Notes: a model not told the origin generated them from the letters alone. A DNA stretch of 64,000 bases from Strix aluco (GCF_031877795.1 NC_133946.1:9895144-9959143); one strand, 5' to 3'; shown: positions 35,801 through 47,744, counted from the stretch's first letter. Program-made: numbers and translations.

Positions 35801-38800
35801 TGCAGAAGAGTAGCAAAATCAACAGGGATAAATACTGACCAGTATATTACACATTGCATTCTCATGAAATAAACGCAGAGTTTGAAAGTTAGTTAGCTGT
35901 CCTTTTTAGAGTTGTGCTTACAATGGTTAAAAGCCTTCATTACATCTGTGTAAGTAGTGAACTACCTTTCTACACACTTCGAGAACTGTCAGCAATTAAG
36001 TAATTTTGTAAAGCAGGTCATCCTGTAGACCCACGCCATTGTAAACACTGTCTTAAAGATTCCAGCGTGACTGGTGGTAAGCATTCCAAGTAGCGCAGGC
36101 TAGTTATTATAATTTAAATCCCTTTCTCATCTGGATTGTCAGTCTCTACTTTATTTTTTCCACTGTTTCCATACTACTGAAAACTCAAACAGTAAGCTAC
36201 AGAAACTATACAGTTTGAGTATTACAAGATTACTTTGCACTTTAAGTTGTTTAAACAACAAACTTCATGACCAGAAACAAAGACAGACACTGGAAAAATA
36301 CAAAGGACGATAGACCTGGAAATAAGTACCACAAGCTCACTCTAATGAAGACCATATATAAGCTCTTGCCATTGCATTACAGGTAACACTGCTACTTCAG
36401 AAAGTTAAAAGAATCATATCCCGCACTATGCAGCACTATTGCAAATGCAATATTAAAAAACCTGTAGGATATAGGTCTAAAACTGTCCTCAGAAATCATT
36501 TCAGTTGATCCTGGCTTGATGCAACGAGACCGCAAAAGCTAACCTATATTCCTGACGCCTGCTAATTTGTTCTTTAAAAGTAGCAATGGAGGTGCCATCA
36601 GTCTGCTCCCATATTTACTTTTACAGTTATAAAGCCTTTCTGGACTGTACAACTGGTATCAACAGCAAGACATTTCAGTGTATTTATATGAATAAGAACG
36701 TGCAGCAAAGCATCAGCAACATGCAGAGCAGTAATACAGGGAATGACTGTGTTATTCAAAGATTCACAGAGTTTAAAAGAAATGATTGCTTCACTCAAAC
36801 CAGAAATAAATCTTTCTTCTTCTGTGTTTGAGTTGAATTATCAGTTACCCTTTAAAAAAACTCCCCAAAAGACACCACCAATTTACATGTGGCCACATCA
36901 CTTCCTCTGGTAGCTTCTTCTAACAGTTCATATCTGTGTTTTAATGGCTGTGATTAACATCTAAATACCCCAAATGAGGTTAGCAAACAAGCTTCCAGTT
37001 ACTGCGTTTGGGGGTTTTTTCGGTGTAGTTCAGAAATTGGTAAGTAAGAGAGACCAACAGTGTAAATGGACATAGTTACATACTGAAATAAAGATGCCTC
37101 TCAATCTTGTCTTTGATAAGTAAAATCAGCCAAAGTCCAGGGCTGGTGAAAACATCTTGCACTGAGACTACAGAATTATTTATATTTACATGTTCAATCG
37201 TTTGGTTTTTTTCCCTCCCCAATATCCATTATAAGCTGTTTAAACTACAAATGTGTTAGTATTTCAAAATCAGCCTTAACAAAGTGATTTTCCTGTATGT
37301 TTTGCCATTACCCTTTCCCCCCGCAGCAACACAGACATAAACGCATGCCCTTCAAACCTTGACATTTGCCCATGTAAGAACTTCATTCCTGACATGGGGA
37401 TTTTTTTTTTTTTTTTTCCTAAGGGGGGTGGTGGAACAGAAATATCCCAAAGTCAAAGTCCTTGCAGAAATCTATTATATTGGTGTTTATCAAGCCTGTA
37501 ATTTCTGGTAGGAAAGACACCACTGTAGCATCAGATGAACATGTGGCTTCATACATGATCAAAGATACAATTAAAGCCATTCTCATTAAATACATAGATA
37601 TTTGGTCACCTGCCAGATTTTCCATTATTTAGGAGCCACCACCAGGCTAACCAACCTGTGGAATACCAGGAAAACTGTAACATTAGCCATCGTCAGAGTA
37701 TATATATGTCACTAAAACAAATGGAAACAAGCTAGAGATTTCCTCAATTGACACTTTGAGAATTACAAACAACCAGTTGTGCAAAATTGCATTACTGAGC
37801 TTATAAATAAGAAACTTATGTAGTATTTAATTGTCTTTGTACAGCAAAATCCGTCTCATTTTGTCAGATACATTACAAAAATAAGTAGCACCTTTACTAC
37901 ACCACTACTAAATCATCCATACCGGACTTGTAACAATTGTTATCATTTCTGCTTATGCTTAATCTCTTTTGCTGTTACTGTAACAGAATTCTCCCTGATG
38001 TCTTTAGTCTTCTTGACTAATATTTAAAGGGCGGGGAGGGAACCAGACAAACCCCATTTTGATAATATTCTATTATATTCATACAGATTCCTCCCTCTTT
38101 GATTAAATACTCTGATTTCAATCACTGCCAGTGCTCGTACTCCACTGGTAAGGTGTTAGCTAAAACCATACTCTCATCTTCACTGTATGACTCATAACTC
38201 TCCAGCCATCTAGTAAAGCGTCCAAGAGGAGCTTGCAACTTTCATTCATGTTTTTTCGGCCTGAAAAGTCGTCCTATTTCATCTCGTTTGGTTTTCCTCA
38301 AACAGCAGCTCATTCACATAACAGAATATATTTACTGTCAACAAGACCGCTCTTTGTTTGCCCACAGATACACAACAGTTTCAGAGAGTTACTGACTTCA
38401 CAAATTCAGTTATTGGTTCACCTCTAAATTGTAATTTAGCCACAAACAAAAACAACATGTAATGGGGAAGAGAAAAACATTTTACTTTAAAAAAATAGCC
38501 AAAAAAAACCCCAAAGAACGCCCCTATTTCTAGAAGGGAAGGGTGCTTTAGGAGATGTCCCCCCCACCGCAGCTCCTCCAAAACAGCCCCAATGCTTTCG
38601 CTACAGGGCGGCGAGCGCTCCGGGAGTGCTTCGCCTGCCGTGGCGGTAACAGCCCTCCCCAGCCCGCCGCCCCTCAGCCTGGTTGCTGAAACACCGAAAA
38701 GTTGTGCAGCGCCGAGCTGCCGGCGGCTCCCGGGGCTGCCTCCCCCGCCGCGCCTCCCCCCACCTCCCGCGGGCTTCACCCGCCTCCTGCTCCCGCTCCC

Positions 38801-39091
38801 CGCCGCCGGGCCCGGCTCCCCAGCCAGCGCACGCCGGGCCCTCCCGCCTGCCCCCTCAGTCCCGCTCCGCCCCGCGGCCCGGCGCTGCCTCCCGCGCCTC
38901 CCCCACCCCCCGCCGAGGCCGGGCTCGGCCCTCCCCTCCCTCCCTGCAGCGCGGATCCGGCGGAGCCGCAGGCCCGACCCGTACCTCATCAGATCCCGGT
39001 AGTCGAGGAAGCTGAGGATGAGCAGCAGCGGGTCGGTGGGCAGCAGCTCCAGGCTGAGGGCTGACGGCTCCATGTCCAGGGGCGCTTCCAT
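20691..39091 (-). CDS. FBXO3: FBXO3, F-box only protein 3 (SCF E3 ligase substrate receptor)
   Basis: FBXO3 joins SKP1-CUL1-RBX1 and selects proteins for ubiquitination; known mammalian targets include FBXL2, HIPK2 and p300. Eleven coding exons on the minus strand are 39091-38985, 35772-35683, 34597-34434, 31940-31826, 29239-29035, 27465-27420, 25188-25104, 24270-24148, 23158-23043, 22655-22465 and 20816-20691. All junctions are GT/AG and in frame, giving 455 residues. Domain order is: F-box at about 17-62 (LPTDPLLLILSFLDYRDL); an SMI1/KNR4 (SUKH) fold at about 115-240 with LPDDYRCSFRIHNGQ; an ApaG/DUF525 immunoglobulin-like domain at about 272-412 with GPGVVGEFPIISPGRVYEYT; and a short acidic tail. 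The human protein is 471 residues; most of the difference is in the acidic tail. The gene lies between CD59 and LMO2 as in human. A CpG island covers exon 1. Confidence 0.96.
22465..22655 (-). CDS. FBXO3: FBXO3 coding exon 10
   Basis: This 191-bp exon encodes the end of the ApaG domain (PGRVYEYTSCTTFSTTSGYM, FNVTIPRFHMVCPTF). It ends at a codon boundary with donor GTAAGC. Confidence 0.95.
23043..23158 (-). CDS. FBXO3: FBXO3 coding exon 9
   Basis: This 116-bp exon encodes the middle of the ApaG domain (LDSRYWRITNAKG, EEVQGPGVVG) and ends at phase 1 with GTAAGT. Confidence 0.95.
23261..23844 (+). mobile_element. Solo LTR of an avian endogenous retrovirus, in FBXO3 intron 8
   Basis: This 584-bp element begins TGTCCTGGTTTTGGCTG and ends with AAACCACAACA. 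A 5-bp target-site duplication, GCAAA, flanks it at 23256-23260 and 23845-23849. Inside are a TATATAG box and the ATT-rich stretch typical of a common avian LTR family. No internal retroviral sequence is present, so it is a solo LTR left by LTR-LTR recombination. The perfect duplication suggests a moderate rather than very old age. It lies antisense to FBXO3. Confidence 0.88.
24148..24270 (-). CDS. FBXO3: FBXO3 coding exon 8
   Basis: This 123-bp exon opens the ApaG/DUF525 domain (TTGDITVSVSTSFLPELSS, HYFFTYRI). The acceptor is TTTCTGCAG. The intron that follows holds a solo LTR. Confidence 0.95.
25104..25188 (-). CDS. FBXO3: FBXO3 coding exon 7
   Basis: This 85-bp exon encodes the end of the SUKH region (WFTSYVNKVVTGGYPIIRDQ) and leads into the ApaG domain. 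The acceptor is GGCATGTAG and the donor GTATTG. Confidence 0.94.
27420..27465 (-). CDS. FBXO3: FBXO3 coding exon 6 (46-bp microexon)
   Basis: It encodes DQMARNPSAIDMFIT plus one base. Skipping it would shift the frame, so it must be constitutive in full-length mRNA. It was found by similarity to human and bounded by CTTTTAG and GTAACA. Confidence 0.93.
27763..28165 (-). mobile_element. Old CR1 LINE fragment in FBXO3 intron 5
   Basis: The plus strand shows a diverged reverse complement of a CR1 3' half: ctcaggttggaagagacctc, gggtagcctattccagggtt, and ttctcttctccaggctaaac. It is about 400 bp. It is more diverged than the copies at 8.3 and 16.6 kb, so it belongs to an older subfamily. Confidence 0.88.
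29035..29239 (-). CDS. FBXO3: FBXO3 coding exon 5
   Basis: This 205-bp exon encodes the central SUKH segment (MGSMALSNHYRSEDLLDID, LPLTFCIHTGLSQY), ending FYQCP at phase 0 with donor GTAAGG. Confidence 0.96.
30577..31020. other. GC-rich, ORF-rich islet in FBXO3 intron 4
   Basis: This is a locally GC-elevated patch with overlapping open frames on both strands, ending in an A15 run at about 31003-31017. No exon of FBXO3 maps here and no known domain is seen. It could be a decayed processed retrocopy with its poly(A) tail, or an unassigned repeat. Confidence 0.25.
31826..31940 (-). CDS. FBXO3: FBXO3 coding exon 4
   Basis: This 115-bp exon encodes REEDLDAVEAQIGCKLPDDY and RCSFRIHNGQKLVVPG, the hallmark start of the SMI1/KNR4 (SUKH) domain. 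It is almost identical to human. Confidence 0.96.
34434..34597 (-). CDS. FBXO3: FBXO3 coding exon 3
   Basis: This 164-bp exon encodes the linker between the F-box and the SUKH fold, including TYSDLGRYIRYYATLKKAW and CPRM. The donor is GTACAG and the end is phase 1. Confidence 0.95.
35683..35772 (-). CDS. FBXO3: FBXO3 coding exon 2
   Basis: This 90-bp phase 2-2 exon encodes SCCYLSRRLNQLSSHDPLWK and the following KYW stretch, the second half of the F-box. The splice sites are TTTATAG and GTAAGT. Intron 1 is about 3.2 kb. Confidence 0.95.
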
Positions 39092-39480
39092 CTTGCGAGA
39101 CGTCCCGCGGCTCCGCCGCCCGCTGCCGGGGACGCGCCCGCCCCTCGCGCCGGTCCCTTGTCAGCCGCCGGGGCGGGGGAGGCGGCGGCTGCCCGCAGCG
39201 CCCCCTGCCGGCCTCGGACCGCCCGCCGCCTCCCGTGGGCGGTGGCCACTCACCCCGCCTCAGCGCTCCGCCCGCGGGGGCCGGGCCGGGCCTTGGAGGA
39301 GGAGCGGGGCCGCGTCCCGTACGCTGCCCCCGCCGGAGTCCCGGGGCAGGCGGCCGTCTGCGAGCCCCCGTGATGTCGCGGCGGTTCAGGGTGTCCCATA
39401 GGGACGCTTGTCTCAGACGGAGGCCATGAGGGGGGGAGGCCCGGTGCCGGGAGAGCTGCCCCCACACCTTGGGGAGTGCG
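38560..39480 (-). promoter_or_regulatory. FBXO3: FBXO3 CpG-island promoter
   Basis: This very CpG-rich stretch covers coding exon 1 and about 400 bp upstream. No TATA box is evident, as usual for such promoters. The open frames on both strands across it are compositional. In human a divergent non-coding transcript starts at the same promoter, so a plus-strand transcript starting about 39.2 kb is possible but not shown. Confidence 0.8.
38985..39091 (-). CDS. FBXO3: FBXO3 coding exon 1
   Basis: The ATG at 39091-39089 lies in the CpG island. The exon encodes the acidic N-terminus and the first F-box helix and stops after Leu-Met plus two bases (phase 2), with donor GTACGG. Codon Met7 is a possible second start. 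The open frame continuing past the donor into GC-rich intron is not coding. Confidence 0.93.
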
Positions 39481-42400
39481 GGCCGCCGGGCCTGCGGCCT
39501 CTGCTCCGCTCCAGCGCAGGCCTCGCCGGCCTGTGGCCACCTGCCAGCCCTGGGCAAGTGGCCCCCTTACCCTCAAGCCTCCCAGATCGCGTCTCGCTCA
39601 TGTGGTCAGGCAACTGGCTGGAGCCCATCTCGTCAACATTTCAGGCAGTCTGGGACTTAGACATGCACACGAAGCTATGCTTTGCTTTCAAGGAATATTA
39701 AGAGATCAAGCTTCTTAACTTGCCTTCCTGAAACAGAAAAATAATTTGTGTTCGGCTGAAGTACTTGAACCACCAAATCTTCATGTGGGTACGTGCCAGT
39801 AGGATCAGACCATGGACATCCCTAAGATGAGGGGACCGACTACTTCCAACATCAGATGCCTTGCAATTGCTCTAGTTTCTGGTTTACCAAAGGGATAAGA
39901 ATTAATGTTAGAATAGCACTGACAAATACAAACCTGCTTATATAACCAGGTCTACAGGCTGATTCTAAGGGATGATTAGAATCCGCTAGAACTGAAATTA
40001 AAAAGGTAATGGTACACATAGATGGGAAAATAATCTTACTGAGATGAATATCATTAAAACAAAAAAATGTGTTGCATCTTAAGGGTATATGAAAAACCTG
40101 ATTTTTTTTAAAGTTTCTTCCACGTTTTATTGAAAAGAAATATGTTTTCAGAGAAAGTGCATTTTCATTTTAATTCATTTCAGAAAAACATCCTTTCCAG
40201 AACACTCCCTAGAACGGATTTCCTCTAAGGCCTTCAAGGGGGATTCTGAGTCCTGGTTTTGAAATAAGAATCCATAAATTTTTGCAAACCTGAGGTCTTG
40301 AGCTGCCAAGCTGCCAGGTCTGTGTGAAGAAGCCCAGTGTCTCAGACACGGCTGCATTGCCAAGCGTTGTCGCTGCTGAAACCTCTGGAACCCAAAGCCA
40401 TGGCCACATCCTTTCCTGAGCCACAAACCATAGAGCCAGCAGCCCCCAGCCATCAGCTAGCCTGCAAAAATCTCGAGTTGAGTGAAAGCGTGCCAGACCT
40501 GAGATGTTGCAGGTGAAACATTTCAACAAGCAAAATGTTTGCTCAGCAAAAGTAACTATTAGATAGTATAGTCACAAAAATAATTAATTTATAATGTGAT
40601 TGTCCTGTAAAACTAAGAATCCCAAAGCATTTGACAAACGGTGAATTAAGCATCCTCTTGAGACAGATAAAATTAAATAGATCACATTTTATACAGGAAA
40701 AATCAGACGATATGTGACAGCTGCGGAAAAAAATAGAAGTGACTCTTTTTATGTCCTTCTAGTGAGTTAAATATTCTTATTTGAAAGAAGGAATTGTTTC
40801 TACAGCATGATTTTACACTAGTAATCCTTTTTTCTCTCTTCTTTTTCAGATACCAGTAGCATGTTACTGAAACAGTTCATTGTCCTAGCAACATCACTCA
40901 AATAAGAACTGAAAAGGAACAAGCTAGTGGTTATATGACTGCATTTTTGCTAGCTGTTGGGGAGATTTTTGTCCTTTATAATTTGTATAATTGTGAAGTT
41001 CCCTGCAGAGAAGGAAATACAATCGTAAAAGTATATTTAAATTTTTACTAAAATGCTAATACTTGTATTTGTGTTTGTTCTTGGTTTTGTGAGAATCTAA
41101 CAATGCAGAGCTAAGAGAAGCTACATAATTTTTTATTTTTGTCAGGTTTTGCCAAAAGACAGATCCAAAGCCTGTGTAGTAATGCTTCTGGTACTTGCAT
41201 AATTCTAAGGCTTGCACTGGTTGTCAGCTGTCAGTTGTTACATTTTTTTGCAAATAATGAAAATCTGTTTAATTTTCTAACATTGTCATGAGGGGACTTC
41301 TTTTCCTTTGTGACACTTTCTATTTTAATTTTGAAAACGTACTTGAAGTCTTTCATGTTGTTTCAATGGAATCCATCTTCCTCTGATCCTATTGTGCTCC
41401 ATCTGATTTGATGTAATTCCATGTAAATTGACATGAGCTGTTACCTTCCATGTAATGCGTGTGTATTTTCGGGAGGATTTCATCCCTCAAACAGCCAAGT
41501 TAGATATTTCGTAAAATTATACAAAGTACACTCTGTGTTTCTTTCTTTCTCCAATTACTTCTTTACCTTCCTTTCTCATTCGCTGCTTGCTCCTATTTTC
41601 GTGTTTAAAGCCCTCTATTATTGGTATAATGCCATGTCATGGTTTGAATTTTCCTTTGCATTCTGAATGACAGCTCACAGCATTAAATAACATTTGTCTG
41701 TCAGAGCAATATGAAACAGCATACAGACTGAAAAAAATTACAAAGCCAAGAGCAGACAGACTAAAATGTATTCATATGTCATGTGCTTCCTGTATATGTT
41801 ATACTTTATGCCTAACATAAAGCATGAACAATTGAAACACTTCCGGAATTTTTGAAATAAAATAATTCAGTGGGTGAAAAGGAAGCCAAATAATCAAGAT
41901 TTGAGAACAAAGTAGAAACTGTAACAGAAATAAATACAAAAAGACTTAGAAAGGTGTCTTCATGATTTTGCTGAGGAAGCAGAAAAAGTGTAACGATTTA
42001 CAAAGTTATCAGATTTGGTAATCACATCTCGCAATGATCATCTTCATTCAAAAAAGGGGAAATTTGTAACTTCACCTTTCAGAAGTTCAGCACTGCTGTT
42101 AAATTTTTAACTATACTTGCACAAAATGGCCAACAAGCGTAAATGCCTCCAAATCTTCACAACACCAAGGAAATTAAGGGATTAAAGAATGGGGAATCAT
42201 CATGGAAAGTATGTGCCAAACCACAGGGTTGGGTCAGAAATCAGCTGAATGATTTCTCAAGATCTGCAACAGTGCATGGAAAGATGAGAAATTAGGAAAA
42301 AAATTAGAAAATGAGAAAAATTAAAAAGTAGAAAAATGAGAAAAAAGAAGATGGGAAATTAGAAAAAAACTTTGCCATGAGACCGTGGGTTTGGACAGTA

Positions 42401-42500
42401 ACTGACACGTGCATATGTTGAAGGTGGGCACATATTTGCACAGAATGATGTTACTACAGTTCTGCAAAGTACTGCTGCTGGGCTGAACTGTAGTAATTCG
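39481..42500. other. FBXO3-LMO2 intergenic DNA, nothing recognised
   Basis: The sequence is AT-rich. Short frames near 40.2-40.5 kb on the minus strand have somewhat protein-like composition but no identifiable domain. Confidence 0.4.
42286..42371. repeat. Purine-rich degenerate tandem tract
   Basis: A run of loosely repeated units of the form GAGAAATTAGAAAAAA makes a nearly pure purine strand. It is probably low-complexity expansion. Confidence 0.6.
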
Positions 42501-42519
42501 GTACTCACTCTTACCTACT

Positions 42520-42771
42520 GCCCTTCCAAAAGAAGTGTATTACCTTAAACTGTCTGGAAAGTGGGGTCGCAATCAAATTTCCACCATCGCTAACCGCGCA
42601 GCCAGTGGGTGAGGGCAGCTCCACATCCACAACTCTCAGGGTTTCTAGATCTTTGTTTCTTTTTGGAGAGTTAACGGGCAGTCTTTCCAGCAGCATGGGT
42701 AAATGTACCCAGAACCGGTGTTACTCGGGGACTTAGGCAGCGGCGAAGATGGAGGTGGAGTGGCCTACAGC
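42520..42771 (-). CDS. Possible orphan exon with 51-residue frame (unrecognised)
   Basis: On the minus strand a good acceptor context (CTAAC branch-like motif, then CTCCTACAG) at about 42772 is followed by a UTR-like stretch. An ATG at 42696-42694 then opens a frame starting MLLERLPVNSPKRNKDLETL and running to LSRQFK, where a GTAATA donor-like site follows at about 42543. The codon choice looks coding-like (CTG, GTG, CCC). I recognise no family. No gene is known to me between FBXO3 and LMO2, and no partner exon was found. It may be a real small gene, a pseudogene exon, or chance. Confidence 0.25.
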
Positions 42772-42839
42772 TCTGTAGGAGTTAGTTGTAAAATTTAATT
42801 AGCCACACTGGTTAGGCTGTCATTTTGCTTTCCTAATGG

Positions 42840-45800
42840 ACATCCTAACAATTGCAAAGAACACATAGTAAAAGAGAAATATCAGTTCCTGAAGCTGAAC
42901 AAATATTTTGCAAAAAACAAACAAAACCCCCCAAACCAAAAGCAAGCATAAAACCACTTAAAATTGTAGCATTTAAATGTTTTACCCACAGCGGGCTTTG
43001 CATTCTCCATCAAAAAATGGACAGCTGCACAAACTGTGGACACAGGTAAGTTATCATGGCGTTTTTCCAGCTCAGGCTGGACATAAAGGTTCTTTTCCAC
43101 TTTAACAACAGAGCCGAGTTTTGCTTTCATTATCACCAGTCTTGGAGCCCAAATGGCTAAATATATCAGAGGTGTTCCTCAGGCTGAAAATTTCTCAGAT
43201 TGCTTCGTGCATTCCATGTTTAATCTTTGAAAGATGGAAGCTTTTAGCATCCTTCATTTATTTTTACTTACTGAAAATCTAATGAAATGACACACTAGGG
43301 ATCTTTACCACTGGGTGCTGAGTGTCTCTTGAAATTCACCTAATGCATTAGGATTTTTGGCCAGGGGATGGTCTACATTTCACAGATCAGCTTCTTAGTG
43401 CTCTAAACATACAATAAAACATGGGCAAAACTGAGACTTTGAGGGGAGTAGACAGCTTGGGGAATTGGTAGTCAGAAAGAAGCTGAGGTCCAGGAAATGT
43501 GTATTGTTACTGTACTATTATCCTTGGGTTTGTTCTTTACTGTAGCAAAGATGCAGTAAGGTCAGGGCTTCAAAGGAACAGCCAGGCAATGACCTTTGCT
43601 TGGAAATCTCGTCATCTAAAATTAACCAGAACACAATGAGTGGCTGTAATAAAGAGTGCGGAAGAAGTAAGGTAATAAAATTAAAAATGGGAGCTGTGTG
43701 ATCATGGAGTGACTCGAGTAAATCACATAAACATAAAGATGGTTCAGCAGTTCTCTGAAAGGTGGGGGATTTACATATGAACTGATAACCAAATCACTTT
43801 TCCAGGCTTCACAGGAGTGAATCTCAGATGAGATTTCAAAGATGACAGGGAGGTAGCTGAAGGGATCAGAGCCAGAACTTCAGTGAAATGTGTACGTGAA
43901 TAAACTAAATATTACATAGCAGCTTATCGGACGTTTTCATAACAAATGGGATATCTGTCAGAGCACTGCTTCAGGCTGCCTTCTGACAGAATGAAATGGC
44001 GATTTTAAAAAAAATCCCTCATTATTGCTAAGTAGACACAGCCAACAACAACGCCCCTCCTGAATCTCTCTCACATGATGGCAAATTAGCCTTGACAGCT
44101 TCAAGGTCAAATGCAGCCAAAGGAATCACCAAGAATTCAAGCAATGGACTTTATCTAGTGGTTACAGTGAAAGACTTGAAGCAACTGTAGTTGGAGTCTA
44201 CTCCCAGCTTTCACCCTTCCGCACCTTACAAGATATGCCATGTGCAGTAAGCCAGGCAGGTCCCTTAGCATGGAAAGTTGCAAGCTGAATTTCAACCTTG
44301 CGCCCTCGTGCCTCTGACCCCTGAGGGTCCTAATGCTGGGGAAGGAGCACTGTGCCAATATAACTGTGTCCCGTCTGTCTGGAATTATCAGACAACCCTA
44401 CATGGGTGCTCTTGTCTACATCGGTTGCCTAAGGTTGTCAAAAAGCCACCTCTGGTCCTCCCCTCTCTGAGTCAAGATGCTCTGTGACTTCAGGCTTGTC
44501 TTTTTTTATTAGCGAATTTTTGTCTTAGATTCTTAGCTCTGAAATGGGTCTAAAATATTTATGTATGTTTGCAGAGTTTGGAATCCCACTTAGAGAGTAA
44601 TTTTGATAGACTGGGCTTTGTTCTCCAGATGAAAGATTCCGTGCTGACACAAACTGGCGTAATCAAGTTTTATTCTTTCCCAGGGTTGCTTAGCTCAGAG
44701 TTGGTTTTTCCTTTCATAGCATCTCTCTCACATAAATCAAATATAAGATACTGCTACAAATGCAAACATTAACCTGTGAAAGTATCAGAAATAAAGTTTA
44801 CTTACTTTACAGAGTGTGAATAGCATAGAAAGGCATGATTCTTGCCTCCAACAGCTAACACATTAGATTAAGCAGATAGTGTAGAAGAGAAACTCAGTGC
44901 ACTGGATCATGGTGCCTTCACCACAGGCCAGCAATGCTAGTACCTGCCTGCAGGTTTTTCACATATACACTCATGCGTGCTGGATTAATACTGACAGAAT
45001 AGCACTGACAAAATTTGCAGGAGAACAAGATTGCTGATTTCAAACTTAACTTGGTCAAAAAAGGCAGTAATAAAGCCTCAGGCATATTTATCATTTCATG
45101 CACTTAGGGCGTTTTCACTGAGTGTGATTCATGATGCAATGACATGATTCACAGCCTCAGGGATGTGTGAAAGACCCCGCTGAAAGCAAGGATTGGAGGA
45201 ATATTTAATGATCTCGTGGAAAGTGCTGGGACCCTGGTTGTTTTGCATGGGAGCTCAGAAGGTCTTTCTTTACCCAAGGAACATGGAGAATAGTAAGGCA
45301 CCCCTAGAGAAAATTCTGCTGCTATTGAGTCTTTCCTGGCCTAAAAAACCCCATCTGTATGAACCAGATAGCAGCTCACTTCTCAGCTCCACACGCTTTC
45401 TTTAGGTTGTTAGCTGAGATTGTTAACGAGGTGGCCAGTTAGCCGCAGCCACAGCAGTGGGGTTTTTTGGCTACAGACACCTGTGCAGTAGGAACAAGGC
45501 TGAACCCAGCGTACATTCATCAGACGATGCCGACAATAAATGACTGAAGTGTTGAGCTGGAATTGAAGAGGTAGCACAAAGATAAAAGACTCCAGAAGCC
45601 CTTTGCAATTCCCTTAGTCATCCATTCCCACCGAAGGCTTCTCTTTTGAAGTTTCCAGGAGGCCTGGTGCGACCTTTGGTCGTCCTTTTGGTCAGAGCTC
45701 TTATCTGTCTAGTGCAGACCTGGCTTCTTTTTGCTTGTACTACTCAAAACCAGTTATTACAGGATAAACAAACTGTATTTGCTGATGCACGTTCTCAGTT

Positions 45801-47600
45801 TCCTTATCAGCTGAACAACACGCTTCTCGTGCATGTTGGGTCAAACTTGCTGCTGGTCCAGCTCCAAGAATTCCGGGGCAACTGCACCACAGCTCGTTCA
45901 GTGCTCACTGGCACCTGCTGACTGCAAAAAAACCATAACCACGTTGTGACGGAGCGCTGTCTTACTAGCCGACTGAGAATTTCCCAGTGTTGCAAAGTAT
46001 CCTTAGGTTGATGATTACAGATCTTAGATCTTTTTAATGAGATATCAACATGATATCGAAGCACTGTTTTGGGTAGCTGTCAAGATGCTTCGGGATATTG
46101 TCAGACTAAAGACTATGTGTCTTATTGAAGAAGAATTCCAGTTTTATTGTGATTGTCTCTTTAAAATAAATGTAAATAAGTAATTCACCTGTATTTCAAA
46201 ACCAGTTCACAGCAGTTGTGAAATACATTGGTAGAGTTGTCTGATATGAATGCAAGACACATATCTGAGGAGAAAACCAAACCCCTAATACCAGCCCAGA
46301 ATCAGGGGTCTAAAAAACTCAGAAGACTGGAGGTTAAAGTCAAGGGCTCAGCTGTCATGGTTGAAAAGCTACTCCCTGTACTAACAAGCATCCAAGTCTA
46401 CTGCCACAGAAAGGAAAAATACCTCTTGTCACTGACATCTTATGTTGTGGAAGCTACACACAGAGAGTAGGAGTCATTACAGAGTATTTCACTATTATGA
46501 GGATCATCAGTCGGTTACAAATAAACTCTTCTAAACTCTACCATTATATCCAGGGGCTTTTGCCTCCTTGCTTGTATCTCCGATGCTGCTCTGTGGCACC
46601 ACTGCTTCTGGATCTCTTTTTGCCGTGAGTAGCCTGGCAAACATTTGTGGTAGCTTTCATGCAAGAGAAAGGCTTTTACTTTTTGTCTTTTAGACAGTGC
46701 ACTGCAATGATTAACCAAAGCAAGAAAACAAAAGTCTGCCTTGCTTTTCAGTCCTCTTTCACAGCCTTCTTAGTGCAAACTTTTACCAACCAACCCAAGA
46801 TACAGCTCTGAAGCGGAAACATCTCAGGAATTGTGTGAAAGATAGCTGACACACAGCTACTGAACTACAGAAGGAGTTAGTTCTCTTGGGTCATGCCTTT
46901 AAAAGGTTATTCCTCTCTCAACGCTGCAGAGAAACAGCTACTTTCCACCACTCCAGTCACTCCTGTTACAACACTCCTTGTTGCCCCCTCCCATTCCAGC
47001 ACCTCCACAGAAAACAAACTTCATGCAGTCCATTCCCCCTTGGTTACAGGCTTCTCTGCGTTATGCCAATCTACAAATGTAACAAGAATATGCCAACGAG
47101 AGAGAAAGCAGAGATGATCAGGAAGCATTCAGCAAAAACTGTATTCAACTTTTTCATTAAAAAAAGAAAAATCTCTTCCCTGAAAATCTGAAATGGGTTT
47201 TCCATAAATGATCTGGTTTTCACCCCCAAAGTAATTAAATATTCAAAAACTAAATTTTAAATAGAGAAACAGTTTAGCGGGAGCTTTTTGATCATACCTT
47301 TGCTGTTGTCGAAGAACACAGATAAGGGTGCTTCAAGCATTGCTCGGGTATTGCTACAGAGAGTGAAATGGTGAGGTGCTCTCTGTACTTGAAGAATAAG
47401 CCATAGGTGTCATCAAATGCCTTTATTTTGGCAGAAGTTCATGGGGTTTTACCACCCATGCCCAAATGTCCCCACAGACTGTTAACTCCTAATTCTGCAA
47501 ACATGGCTGAGCTTTATATACCAGACTGTCTGTCATTCAGGAAGGGATGTGTATCACTGTCAGGCATACTTCATAGAAAGTATCTATGTAAAATTCTATT
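42840..47600. other. FBXO3-LMO2 intergenic DNA
   Basis: No exon or assignable repeat was seen in this stretch. The short frames (for example at 45.6-45.9 kb) have no recognisable content. Confidence 0.4.
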
Positions 47601-47620
47601 TGAGACTGATCTCCGACATC

Positions 47621-47660
47621 CATGGGGTATTTGAGATCCCCATGGGGTATTTGAGATCCC
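47621..47660. repeat. Perfect 20-bp tandem duplication
   Basis: The unit CATGGGGTATTTGAGATCCC occurs twice back to back without a mismatch, so it is recent. It was probably made by replication slippage. Confidence 0.95.
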
Positions 47661-47744
47661 CACTGTCGGACAGGGCGGGCTATGTGGTACCCGCACCTGC
47701 TTCATCAGCTGTTGCAAAATGGTCCATGGTTGAATGGTCTCAAG

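Noticed and set aside
38381-39091. 236-codon frame starting at the FBXO3 ATG
   Set aside because: Only the first 35 codons are FBXO3; the rest is read-through into the GC-rich first intron past a good donor.
44430-44570. Possible further MIR copy
   Set aside because: A few MIR-like words (CTCTGTGACTTCAGG, CTGAAATGGG) occur, but spacing and the core are not convincing.
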